Shown here one piece after another: positions 7,762 through 15,141 of a DNA stretch of 21,844 nt. Each line of letters opens with the position of its first letter. Positions within the stretch are counted from its first letter, which is position 1. A model generated the notes under the pieces. The model had not been told where the DNA came from and searched no databases. It worked only from the letters and a program-made list of their open reading frames with translations. Made by a program: the position numbers and the translations under genes. Where the stretch lies: contig CALAEX010000008.1 of assembly GCA_937891165.1 (NCBI GenBank), forward strand, positions 1-21,844. Reading direction: 5' to 3'. Source of the DNA: an uncultured Lachnospiraceae bacterium (lineage in GTDB: Bacteria; Bacillota; Clostridia; Lachnospirales; Lachnospiraceae).

Positions 7762-7811
7762 CCTACGAATCCCCTAATATCTTAGTTTAGATGCAGTAAC
7801 TAATAGTAGTT

Positions 7812-7857
7812 CTGTTGCAAAATATAATCAATATAAGAGATATCTATTTTGCAACAG
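7812..7857. repeat. Perfect 13-bp inverted repeat behind mutS2
   Basis: CTGTTGCAAAATA (7812-7824) and TATTTTGCAACAG (7845-7857) are exact reverse complements around a 20-base spacer. The pair begins 4 bases after the mutS2 stop and about 50 bases before the response-regulator start. No U tract follows either arm. It may stabilise the mutS2 transcript end, stop transcription weakly, or be a dispersed repeat. Confidence 0.7.
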
Positions 7858-7861
7858 CTCT

Positions 7862-10234
7862 TTATTTAAACTCTACAATGGTTACTCCTTGGTCGCCTTC
7901 TCCAAATGCACCTAAACGATAGCTTTTTACATACTTTAATTTCTTTAAATGAGCATGTACTGCCTCTTTTAATGCTCCTGTGCCTCGCCCATGAATTACT
8001 GTTACTTGAGATAAATGAGAAAGATAAGCATCATCTAAGTATTTATCTAACTCTGGCAAAGCTTCGTCCACTCGCATTCCAATTAAATTAATATCTGTAC
8101 GAATATTCATCGCTTTACTCATTTTAATTTTACCGCTTTGTGTATTTTTGGACTTATCTTCTTCTTTTTTCTCTCTACTAATCCATTGGATATCTTTTTT
8201 ATTTACCTGTGTCTGCATGAGTCCCATCTGAACAGTCAAATCGCCCTTTGCATTTGGCAAGGAAACTATTTTTCCTTCGAGATTAAAACTTAAGACAAGT
8301 ACAACATCTCCAATCGCAAGTTCTTTTGTCTCAGCAGAATTTTGGTTGCTCTTTTTACGCACTGCCAACTTTTTATCTTTTTCCCCAAGTTTTTCTCTGA
8401 GAGCACTTCTTTCTTGCTCCATTTCACGATTATTTCCAGAAACACCCCATTTATTAAACTTCTTAATGGTTTCATCCGCATAATCTTTCGCATTTTGTAA
8501 AATATCTCTTGCTTCTTCATTTGCTTCTCGTAAAATTCTCTCTTTTGCAGCATCTAAACGGTCATACTTTTCCGTCAAACGTTTCTTTAATGTTTCGATT
8601 TCTGCTTTATATTCTTCAATTTGGCGTTTTTCTTGTTCCATCGCAATACGACGTTCTTCCAAACTAGAAATCAAATCTTCAAAACTTTGGTCATTCGAGC
8701 CAATATACTCTTTTGCTTCTAAAATAATGTCATTGGCTAACCCTAATTTAGAGGAAATCGCAAATGCATTACTCTTTCCAGGAATACCAATCAATAAACG
8801 ATATGTTGGTCGAAGTGTTTCTACACTAAATTCACAACAAGCATTAGAAACTCCCGGTGTTGATAATGCATATACTTTTAATTCACTGTAATGCGTTGTA
8901 GCTACAGCTCTTGTTCCACGACGGTGTAAATTGGATAAAATCGCCATCGCAAGTGCTGCACCTTCGGTTGGGTCTGTTCCTGCACCAAGTTCGTCAAATA
9001 AGCAAAGAGAATGCTCATCTGCCTGTTGTAAAATTTTTACTGTATTTGTCATATGAGAAGAAAAGGTACTTAAACTCTGCTCAATACTTTGCTCATCTCC
9101 AATATCTGCAAATACTTCTTCAAAAACAGAAAGCTCTGAACCATCAAATGCAGGAATATGAAGTCCTGCCTGTCCCATTAACGTAAATAAGCCTACTGTC
9201 TTTAATGTTACCGTTTTACCACCTGTATTTGGTCCAGTAATCACAAGCAAAGTAAATTCATCCCCCAAATAAATATCAATCGGAACAACTACTTTTGCAT
9301 CAATGAGTGGATGTCTTCCTTTTTTAATATTAATATAACCTCGATTATTAAAAACAGGTTCACTTGCTTTCATCGCTTTTGCTAACGAAGCTCTTGCAAA
9401 AATAAAGTCCAGTTCCACTAAGGTATTGATGTTATATTTTAATTCTTCTGTATGAAGCCCTGCCTGTGCACTTAATTCTGCTAAAATCTTTTCGATTTCT
9501 TTTGCCTCTTTTAACATCAATTCACTTAATTCATTATTTAATTTTACAACAATGGCAGGCTCCATAAAAATCGTAGAACCTTTTGCCGATTGGTCATGAA
9601 TTAATCCATTAAATTGTCCTTTATATTCTTGCTTTACTGGCAAACAATAACGACCATTTCGCATTGTAACAAGGTTATCTTGTAACATTCCTTTTGTTTC
9701 TTGAGAATTCACAATACTATTTAATTGGTCTCTAATTTTATCACTTGTGATTTTCATTGCACGACGCACACTTTTCAACCCAGGACTTGCATCATCTGCA
9801 ATCTCCTCTTCTGATAAAATGCATCGCATAATTTCATTATTTAAAACAGAAAGTGGCTCTAACATAGAAAAACGCTCAGATAACGAATCCTCTTTTTGTT
9901 CTTCACTAATTTTACCACCATAATTTTTTACTCGAAGAGTTGCTGTCAGTACAGAACTGATTTTTAACAACTCTCCCGCAAGTAAGGCAGAACCAACTTC
10001 TAATAATTTCAATGCACCACGAATTTCTGGTACACCATTAAATGAAAGACTTCCCTTTTGATAAATTCTCTGAAGGGCATCTCTCGTTTCTTGTTGCATC
10101 GTCTGAATTACGTTAATATCTGTTTGTGGCTTTAGTTGAGCACACAATGTCTTACCCATTTCAGAACCAGCATATCGTTTTAATTGTTCTATAATTTTAT
10201 CAAACTCTAGCGTTTTTAATGCACGCTCATTCAT
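7862..10234 (-). CDS. mutS2: MutS2 ATPase/endonuclease
   Basis: The product is a full-length 790-residue MutS2. Its helical core (1-300) ends before the ATPase domain, with Walker A GPNTGGKT (334-341), Walker B LFDELGAGTDP (412-422) and TTHYSEL. A long Lys/Glu-rich coiled coil covers about 515-610. A KOW-like segment around LAIGDVVLVLSFNLEGKIV and a C-terminal Smr domain (about 710-790, with INLIGMRVDEA and VIHGRGTGALK) follow. MutS2 is not a mismatch-repair protein. Family members suppress recombination and, in B. subtilis, bind collided ribosomes, the Smr domain being the nuclease. The canonical LDLR motif before the Smr domain reads INLI here, which may alter nuclease activity. AGAGG precedes the ATG by 9 bases. 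It lies 37 bases behind trmL. Confidence 0.97.
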   Translation of the reverse strand: MNERALKTLEFDKIIEQLKRYAGSEMGKTLCAQLKPQTDINVIQTMQQETRDALQRIYQKGSLSFNGVPEIRGALKLLEVGSALLAGELLKISSVLTATLRVKNYGGKISEEQKEDSLSERFSMLEPLSVLNNEIMRCILSEEEIADDASPGLKSVRRAMKITSDKIRDQLNSIVNSQETKGMLQDNLVTMRNGRYCLPVKQEYKGQFNGLIHDQSAKGSTIFMEPAIVVKLNNELSELMLKEAKEIEKILAELSAQAGLHTEELKYNINTLVELDFIFARASLAKAMKASEPVFNNRGYINIKKGRHPLIDAKVVVPIDIYLGDEFTLLVITGPNTGGKTVTLKTVGLFTLMGQAGLHIPAFDGSELSVFEEVFADIGDEQSIEQSLSTFSSHMTNTVKILQQADEHSLCLFDELGAGTDPTEGAALAMAILSNLHRRGTRAVATTHYSELKVYALSTPGVSNACCEFSVETLRPTYRLLIGIPGKSNAFAISSKLGLANDIILEAKEYIGSNDQSFEDLISSLEERRIAMEQEKRQIEEYKAEIETLKKRLTEKYDRLDAAKERILREANEEARDILQNAKDYADETIKKFNKWGVSGNNREMEQERSALREKLGEKDKKLAVRKKSNQNSAETKELAIGDVVLVLSFNLEGKIVSLPNAKGDLTVQMGLMQTQVNKKDIQWISREKKEEDKSKNTQSGKIKMSKAMNIRTDINLIGMRVDEALPELDKYLDDAYLSHLSQVTVIHGRGTGALKEAVHAHLKKLKYVKSYRLGAFGEGDQGVTIVEFK

Positions 10235-10271
10235 ATTATCTAACCTCTCTATCTAACCTACACAAGCATCC

Positions 10272-10787
10272 TTAGACAGAAGTTTCTTGATACGCTTCAC
10301 TCCAGTTATGACGGTGCAATGCTCCCTTTGTATTCATTCCCCCAAACTGGTTTTGTCGCAATGCCTCATATAACATAATTGCAACCGAATTGGAAAGATT
10401 TAAAGAACGAATTTCTCCAATCATTGGAATACGCACCGAAGTTTCGGGATATTTTAATAAAATCTCCTCTGGAATACCCGCACTTTCTTTTCCAAACATA
10501 ATATAATCATCTGGACCATACTCAACTTCTGTATAAACGTTTTCTGCTTTTGTGGTTGCCATATAAATTTTTGCTTTTGGATTTTTCTCCAAAAACTCCT
10601 CAAAATTCTCATATACTGCAAGGTCTAAATCCTTCCAATAATCCATACCTGCACGACGAACCGCCTTATCACTAATATCAAACCCCAATGGCTTAATTAA
10701 ATGCAACTTCGTCCCCGTCGCCACACAAGTACGACCAATATTCCCCGTATTTGCCGGAATCTCCGGCTCTAATAACACAATATTCAT
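10272..10787 (-). CDS. trmL: tRNA (cytidine/uridine-34 2'-O)-methyltransferase TrmL
   Basis: This is a SPOUT-fold methyltransferase of about 171 residues that would 2'-O-methylate the wobble base of tRNA-Leu isoacceptors. Visible motifs are LLEPEIPANTGNIGRTC at the N terminus, FGKESAGIPEE (motif II) and IPMIGEIRSLNLSNSVAI (motif III), the knot-forming SAM site. The ATG at 10785-10787 has TAGGAG 7 bases upstream and gives the usual family length. A TTG further upstream is in frame but has no ribosome site. The C-terminal tail (NTKGALHRHNWSEAYQ) is a little longer than in E. coli TrmL. It is co-directional with mutS2. Confidence 0.93.
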   Translation of the reverse strand: MNIVLLEPEIPANTGNIGRTCVATGTKLHLIKPLGFDISDKAVRRAGMDYWKDLDLAVYENFEEFLEKNPKAKIYMATTKAENVYTEVEYGPDDYIMFGKESAGIPEEILLKYPETSVRIPMIGEIRSLNLSNSVAIMLYEALRQNQFGGMNTKGALHRHNWSEAYQETSV

Positions 10788-10831
10788 GTCATTACTCCTA
10801 TCAATATTTCTCAACTTAATTACCTTATGCA

Positions 10832-10970
10832 GAAGCCTTACTCTTTTTTGTATCTAGTACGGACCGTTTAGAAACGTCAGTACTTAACGAGGTTTTCCAC
10901 GAGTTTAGTACTGCTACGTTTCGCCACGAGCGAAAGCGTGTCCGAACAGATACAAAACAGAGTAGGCTTC
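10832..10970. repeat. Large branched inverted repeat, 139 bp, between aminotransferase and trmL genes
   Basis: The outer stem pairs GAAGCCT, ACTCT, TTTTGTATCT and CGGAC (10832-10864) with 10940-10970, 27 base pairs broken only by small bulges. An inner stem pairs GAAACGT plus CAGTACT (10871-10884) with 10907-10922 and continues to a small loop around GGTTTTCC (10891-10898). A third potential stem involves TTCG and CGAA near 10920-10934. No coding frame fits and no U tract follows. The sequence is more GC-rich than the flanks. It is either a MITE-like dispersed repeat or a structured RNA element. Confidence 0.75.
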
Positions 10971-10983
10971 CAAAATAATAAAA

Positions 10984-12150
10984 TTATTCTACTACTTTAT
11001 GACGACGTACGAAAGTTTCGATACGGTCTAAGGCTATTTTTAAATTTTCAATGGAATATGCATAAGAAATACGAAGGAATCCTTCTCCACAATCCCCAAA
11101 TGCTGTCCCCGGAACAACTGCCACTTTTTCTTCTTTTAACAAAGCATTTGCAAACTCATCAGAAGTCATTCCAAAATCTTTAATACATGGGAATACATAA
11201 AATGCTCCTTTTGGCTCAAAACATGGCATACCCATTTCATTCAATCTTGTCACAAGATAACGACGACGTTGGTCATAAGCTTCTCTCATCATAGCAACGT
11301 CATCATCGCCATTTTTCAATGCCTCTACTGCTGCATACTGGCTTGTTGTTGGAGCACACATAATCGCAAATTGATGGATTTTTATCATTTGGTCAATAAT
11401 TTCCTTTGGTCCTACAGCATAGCCAAGTCTCCATCCTGTCATAGCATACGATTTAGAAAAACCATTGATAACAATGGTACGCTCCTTCATACCTGGCAAA
11501 GAAGCAATGGATACATGGTCTTGACCATAGGTTAATTCAGAATAAATTTCATCTGAAATGACAAATAAATCTTTTTCTATTACCACTTCTGCAATTTCTT
11601 CTAAGTCTTTTCTTTCCATAATACTTCCTGTTGGATTATTTGGAAATGGCATAATTAGCACTTTTGTTTTTTCTGTAATACTATCTAGTAACTCCTGTTT
11701 TGTTAAACGAAATTCATTCTCTGCCTTTAATTCAATAATCACTGGTACTCCATCTGCTAAAGTTACACATGGCAAATAAGACACATAACTTGGCTGAGGA
11801 ATTAATACCTCATCTCCCGGGTCTAACATAGCACGAAGTCCAATATCAATTGCTTCACTACCACCAACCGTTACAAGCACTTGGTTTGCTTCATATTCTA
11901 ATCCACAACGTCTTTTTAAATAATGTACAATTTCTTCTTTTAATTCTTTTAAACCTGCATTAGAAGTATAAAAAGTTCTTCCTTTTTCTAAAGAATAAAT
12001 ACCTTCTTCACGAATATGCCAAGGAGTATCAAAATCTGGCTCACCTACACCCAATGAAATAGCGTCTTTCATTTCACTTACAATATCAAAAAACTTACGA
12101 ATACCTGATGGCTGTATTTCTACTACCTTTTTACTTAATGGATTTCTCAT
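10984..12150 (-). CDS. PLP-dependent class I/II aminotransferase
   Basis: The 388-residue product is a fold-type I aminotransferase. LGVGEPDFDTP (about 33-43) and the GGSEAID loop (96-102) hold cofactor phosphate. PFPNNPTG (168-175) and SDEIYSEL (199-206) contact the pyridine ring. The Schiff-base lysine is K233 in GFSKSYAMTGWRLGY, and the substrate-carboxylate arginine is in FLRISY. It belongs to the broad aspartate/aromatic/alanine aminotransferase group (AspC/PatA-like); the amino donor cannot be told from sequence. The gene overlaps the upstream Lrp/AsnC gene by ATGA, so a leucine-responsive-type regulator probably controls it. It may serve amino-acid catabolism or balancing. Confidence 0.93.
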   Translation of the reverse strand: MRNPLSKKVVEIQPSGIRKFFDIVSEMKDAISLGVGEPDFDTPWHIREEGIYSLEKGRTFYTSNAGLKELKEEIVHYLKRRCGLEYEANQVLVTVGGSEAIDIGLRAMLDPGDEVLIPQPSYVSYLPCVTLADGVPVIIELKAENEFRLTKQELLDSITEKTKVLIMPFPNNPTGSIMERKDLEEIAEVVIEKDLFVISDEIYSELTYGQDHVSIASLPGMKERTIVINGFSKSYAMTGWRLGYAVGPKEIIDQMIKIHQFAIMCAPTTSQYAAVEALKNGDDDVAMMREAYDQRRRYLVTRLNEMGMPCFEPKGAFYVFPCIKDFGMTSDEFANALLKEEKVAVVPGTAFGDCGEGFLRISYAYSIENLKIALDRIETFVRRHKVVE

Positions 12151-12635
12151 GGGGTAATTAACATCCTTTCATCTTGTTTTGCTTCTCCTACTAATGGAAG
12201 CCCATGTTCTTTATACTTTTTGAGTACAAAATTTGTAGATGTACTAAGCACTGCTTCTAATGGAGAAAGCTTATCCGATACAAAGTTTGCAATTTCTCTC
12301 ATGCTCTTTCCTTCTAAAATAACAACTAAATCATAATTACCCGAAATTAAATACACATCTGCTACTTCATCAAACTTATAAATTCTCTCTGCAATACGGT
12401 CAAATCCCTGACCACGCTGTGGAGTTACTTTCACTTCAATAATCGCAGTTACTCTTTCATCCTGCTCTACCTTTTCCCAGTTAATTAATGTTGGATAACC
12501 GCAAATTACCTTTTCTTCCTCTAACTCCTTAATAGTTTTCACAATTTCTTCTTCTGATACACCAAACATCTTACTTAAATCTTCTGGTGACAACTTACTA
12601 TTTTTATCAATCGCTCTTAATAATTGCTCTCTCAT
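12147..12635 (-). CDS. Lrp/AsnC-family transcriptional regulator
   Basis: The N-terminal winged HTH (about 1-50) shows LLRAIDKNSKLSPEDLSKMF and VSEEEIVKTIKELEEE. It is followed by a RAM ligand-binding domain (about 55-140) with VTAIIEVKVTPQ and VYLISGNYDLVVILEG. Proteins of this family form octamers and sense amino acids. I start it at the ATG at 12633-12635, with GAGAGGA about 5 bases ahead (162 residues). A longer frame from 12680 overlaps the preceding gene and has no clear ribosome site. It is translationally coupled to the aminotransferase behind it, so local control by an amino-acid signal is the likely role. Confidence 0.9.
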   Translation of the reverse strand: MREQLLRAIDKNSKLSPEDLSKMFGVSEEEIVKTIKELEEEKVICGYPTLINWEKVEQDERVTAIIEVKVTPQRGQGFDRIAERIYKFDEVADVYLISGNYDLVVILEGKSMREIANFVSDKLSPLEAVLSTSTNFVLKKYKEHGLPLVGEAKQDERMLITP

Positions 12636-12657
12636 AGAATCCTCTCTTTCTAGCTCC

Positions 12658-13647
12658 TTACTTTTTTCTAGCTCTCTCATACTCGTCTACACGATTTGGC
12701 TCTAAAAATCTTTTTTCTTCTTCATTGATTAAAATACGGTCATTACTATCCGTCATTTTTCCAATCACGGTTGCCATAATGCCCTGTTCTTTTAGTTTCT
12801 TTATTACTATATCACTATCATGGGTTAAAAACAATACTGCTCCGTCCCCTTTTAATTGATACGGATTGACATCAAAATATTCACTAATTTCTACTGTGCC
12901 TTGTAAAATTGGGATTTTCTTTAACTCTAACTCTACGCCTGCATGTAATCGTTCGGCTAATTCCCAAACTGCTCCAAACACACCGCCTTCTGCCACATCA
13001 TGCATATGACAAACACCAAGTTCTTTTAATATCTTACATTCTGTACCTATAAAAAATTCATCTTCCCTTGTTGCTACTTTATCAATAAAAGAATGTGTAT
13101 ATCTTTCATGCAAGTTTTCTCTATAATGCTTTGCTAACAATATACTTCCCGCAAGACCTGCTGTTTTTGTCATCACTAAATCACTACCATACACTGTTTC
13201 ATTTAACAACTGTACCGCAGAGGCTGTTCCTATTGCTGTTACAGAAATGACAGGACTTGTAACAAAAGAACTGACTTGCGTATGTCCTTGGGATAATACA
13301 ACATCACAAATTTCACAAGCAGTCAATATCTCGTGCATAATGTGTTTTAAACTAGATTCTTCCATTGTTTCAGGCAATAAAATCTGTACCGTCACTGCCT
13401 CTGGTGTTGCCATCGAAGCAAACAAAGAATTACAAGCTCGAATCACGGCAAGCTTTGCTAATCCTTCTTCCTCTCCTGCTAATACCGTACACGCAGATGC
13501 CATCACTCCTGTACATTCTGAAACTGCAAATAATCCAGAATCACATCCAACTCCTGCCTTTGAAGCAACTCCTTGTTTCTTTTGTTGATTTACTTCTTTT
13601 ATTATCGACCGTTTTAACACGGCTTCTGATACTTTTCCAGATTTCAC
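12658..13647 (-). CDS. PurM/HypE/SelD-superfamily protein (AIR synthase-related)
   Basis: The 329-residue product has the two-part AIR-synthase layout. An N-terminal ATP-binding half contains GVGCDSGLFAV and MASACTVLAGEEEG, then SQGHTQVSSFV. A C-terminal half has CHMHDVAEGGVFGAVWELAE, the glycine-rich segment typical of HypE-like proteins. HypE itself ends in a reactive cysteine that is absent here (the end is ERARKK), so hydrogenase maturation is not supported. The reaction is unknown. The start is a GTG with AAGGAG about 12 bases upstream, so the N terminus is somewhat uncertain. It lies 22 bases before the Lrp-type gene and 55 bases behind a tiny membrane peptide gene. Confidence 0.75.
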   Translation of the reverse strand: MKSGKVSEAVLKRSIIKEVNQQKKQGVASKAGVGCDSGLFAVSECTGVMASACTVLAGEEEGLAKLAVIRACNSLFASMATPEAVTVQILLPETMEESSLKHIMHEILTACEICDVVLSQGHTQVSSFVTSPVISVTAIGTASAVQLLNETVYGSDLVMTKTAGLAGSILLAKHYRENLHERYTHSFIDKVATREDEFFIGTECKILKELGVCHMHDVAEGGVFGAVWELAERLHAGVELELKKIPILQGTVEISEYFDVNPYQLKGDGAVLFLTHDSDIVIKKLKEQGIMATVIGKMTDSNDRILINEEEKRFLEPNRVDEYERARKK

Positions 13648-13702
13648 TTTTCCTTTACTCTCCTTATTTTCATTGACTTTTTTCCCTCTCGCCTTTATAC
13701 TA

Positions 13703-13795
13703 CTAAATAATATATGCGAGCATTGGAAGAACCATAGAGAAAATAAGAATAATTACAATCACACTTGCTGCTATTTGTCTTTTCTTTTTGTTCAT
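13703..13795 (-). CDS. 30-residue single-span membrane peptide
   Basis: The ORF opens at the ATG at 13793-13795 with AAAGGAG 7 bases before it and ends in a double TAG. The peptide starts MNKKKRQ and continues as one hydrophobic helix (about 8-30) ending MLAYII. A short Lys-rich N terminus plus one membrane span recalls the architecture of Prli42-type miniproteins of Firmicutes, which tether the stressosome in Listeria. Sequence similarity cannot be established at this length. It heads the minus-strand series leading to the PurM/HypE-like gene and faces the plus-strand gene at 13849 across a 53-base divergent gap. Confidence 0.6.
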   Translation of the reverse strand: MNKKKRQIAASVIVIILIFSMVLPMLAYII

Positions 13796-13848
13796 ATATA
13801 TACTCCTTTCCATAAAAACCTACATATTAATAAGAAATGAGGCTACTT

Positions 13849-14469
13849 ATGATACCTGTATTTTTCGTTTTAACATTGTTACTTATGCTTTGGATTTATT
13901 ATCAAAAATCCCGCACAGACCGTTCTGCAAAAGCTACTCACGATGCCTTTTGGGAAAAAGAACGTCTTGCCAACACTACCCGTAAAAAAGATATTTCTGG
14001 ATTAGATTATATCACAATTCCCGTAGAAGAACTCCCTTTTCCTAATTTAGATGATGAGGAAATTACAGAGGTACAAAAACGCCTCCAAACTCTTGCTGGT
14101 GAAAAAATTGTCAATTTTACTGGTATTACAAACACGGAATTAAAATTGCAGTACGGTGCACCAAACATCGATCTTTTAATGGCATTTGATAAAAATTATT
14201 TAGAATTAGTTCGTAGCTTATATCGTTATGGAAAATTGTTATATGACCAAGGTTATAAGGAAGAAGCTACCACCATTCTAGAATATGGGATTTCCATCAA
14301 AACTGATGTTAGTGCTAATTATACCTTACTTGCTTCGATTTATAAAGAAAAAAATGATACGAAACGAATAGATTTTCTTATTTCTCAAGCAGAAACATTA
14401 AATTCTTTAACAAAAAATTCGCTTTTAGCAAACTTAATGACGATACGGAACTCGTCCATAAGTCAATAA
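13849..14469 (+). CDS. Membrane-anchored hypothetical protein with helical-repeat C-terminal half
   Basis: This is the only convincing plus-strand gene here. The product (206 residues from the ATG at 13849) begins with a transmembrane segment (about 2-18) followed by YYQKSRTDRS, so the bulk is probably cytoplasmic by the positive-inside rule. The remainder is helical and charged. Residues near 125-190 (YLELVRSLYRYGKLLYDQGYKEEATTIL, then a second similar helix pair) look like TPR-type repeats. No enzyme motif is visible. GAGG lies 6 bases before this ATG; an in-frame ATG at 13837 has none. The last 36 bases overlap the end of the convergent exonuclease gene, and the probable terminator lies inside that gene. 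Confidence 0.75.
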   Translation: MIPVFFVLTLLLMLWIYYQKSRTDRSAKATHDAFWEKERLANTTRKKDISGLDYITIPVEELPFPNLDDEEITEVQKRLQTLAGEKIVNFTGITNTELKLQYGAPNIDLLMAFDKNYLELVRSLYRYGKLLYDQGYKEEATTILEYGISIKTDVSANYTLLASIYKEKNDTKRIDFLISQAETLNSLTKNSLLANLMTIRNSSISQ

Positions 14470-15129
14470 TAAACGGTCAATCAGACGGGAGGCTTCACTT
14501 TTTGTCATGCCTTCCGTTTGATATTTTCCTTCTAATTTATGATAAGATAAAATCGCATTCAAAAAAGACACTTGCTTTTTTGTCATCGGTTCTTGCTTTT
14601 TCGGATGAAATACAAGAGGAATTGCTGTAACTTCTATACCTTGTGCCTTGAAACATTCATATAATTGTATCGTTGCTTTCACATCTGCTAAAGCTCTATG
14701 TGCTTGTTCATTCACAATGCCAAAATGCTCACACATGGCTTCTAATGTTTTACTTGGAAGTTCGGAACAAAAACTACGAGATAATTGTAATGTATCAATC
14801 CCCAAAAATTCAGGCACTTTGTATCCACACCTTTGCATTGCAGTTACTAAAAAACTATGGTCAAACGAAATATTATGCCCTAATAAAATATAGTCCTCTT
14901 TCAAAAATTCTACAAATGCTTTCACTGCCTCTGCTTCTAGCATCGCATCTTGTAATAATTCTTCTGTAATCCCTGTCAATTCTACAATTTTTTCTCTTAA
15001 AGGCATCTTTGGATTTACAAGCACATGAAATACCTCATTTGTTTCCACACGAATTGCTCCAATTTCAATGATGCGATTATGCTCTGGATTAATTCCAGTG
15101 GTTTCTAAATCAATTGCAATAAGTCCCAT
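14434..15129 (-). CDS. DEDDh 3'-5' exonuclease (DnaQ/PolC epsilon-like)
   Basis: The 231-residue product contains a complete DEDDh exonuclease core: D7 and E9 in AIDLETTG, D90 in HNISFDHSFL, H144 and D149 in AHRALADVKA. It resembles the free-standing epsilon-type proofreading exonucleases and exonuclease domains of PolC or DinG, and should remove nucleotides 3'-5' from DNA or RNA with two metal ions. A C-terminal appendage (about 182-225, MTKKQVSFLNAIL to ASRLIDRLL) is an extra helical segment outside the nuclease domain. The ATG follows an AAAGGA site and the gene lies 12 bases behind nth, which suggests a shared DNA-repair transcript. Its end overlaps the convergent gene by 36 bases. Confidence 0.9.
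   Translation of the reverse strand: MGLIAIDLETTGINPEHNRIIEIGAIRVETNEVFHVLVNPKMPLREKIVELTGITEELLQDAMLEAEAVKAFVEFLKEDYILLGHNISFDHSFLVTAMQRCGYKVPEFLGIDTLQLSRSFCSELPSKTLEAMCEHFGIVNEQAHRALADVKATIQLYECFKAQGIEVTAIPLVFHPKKQEPMTKKQVSFLNAILSYHKLEGKYQTEGMTKSEASRLIDRLLLTYGRVPYRH
14481..14531 (+). terminator. Intrinsic terminator of the plus-strand gene, inside the exonuclease gene
   Basis: TCAGACGGGAGGC (14481-14493) and GCCTTCCGTTTGA (14509-14521) form a 13-bp stem with a 15-base loop, followed by TATTTTCCTT. Two positions are G-U pairs in plus-strand RNA but would be A-C mismatches in minus-strand RNA, so the plus direction fits. It starts 11 bases after the plus-strand stop codon. Confidence 0.6.
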
Positions 15130-15141
15130 CTTTTCGTTCCT

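Noticed and set aside
8290..8553. Minus-strand frame of 87 codons inside mutS2
   Set aside because: It is a second frame of the Lys/Glu-rich coiled-coil coding part of mutS2, with no independent start signals.
10832..10970. Calling the large inverted repeat an intrinsic terminator
   Set aside because: No U tract follows the outer stem on either strand, and the branched shape is unusual for a terminator.
12658..13647. Calling the protein hydrogenase maturation factor HypE
   Set aside because: The essential C-terminal cysteine motif is absent and there are no hydrogenase genes nearby.
13247..13676. Two overlapping plus-strand frames (113 and 103 codons)
   Set aside because: Both are antisense to the PurM/HypE-like gene and lack family motifs or ribosome sites.
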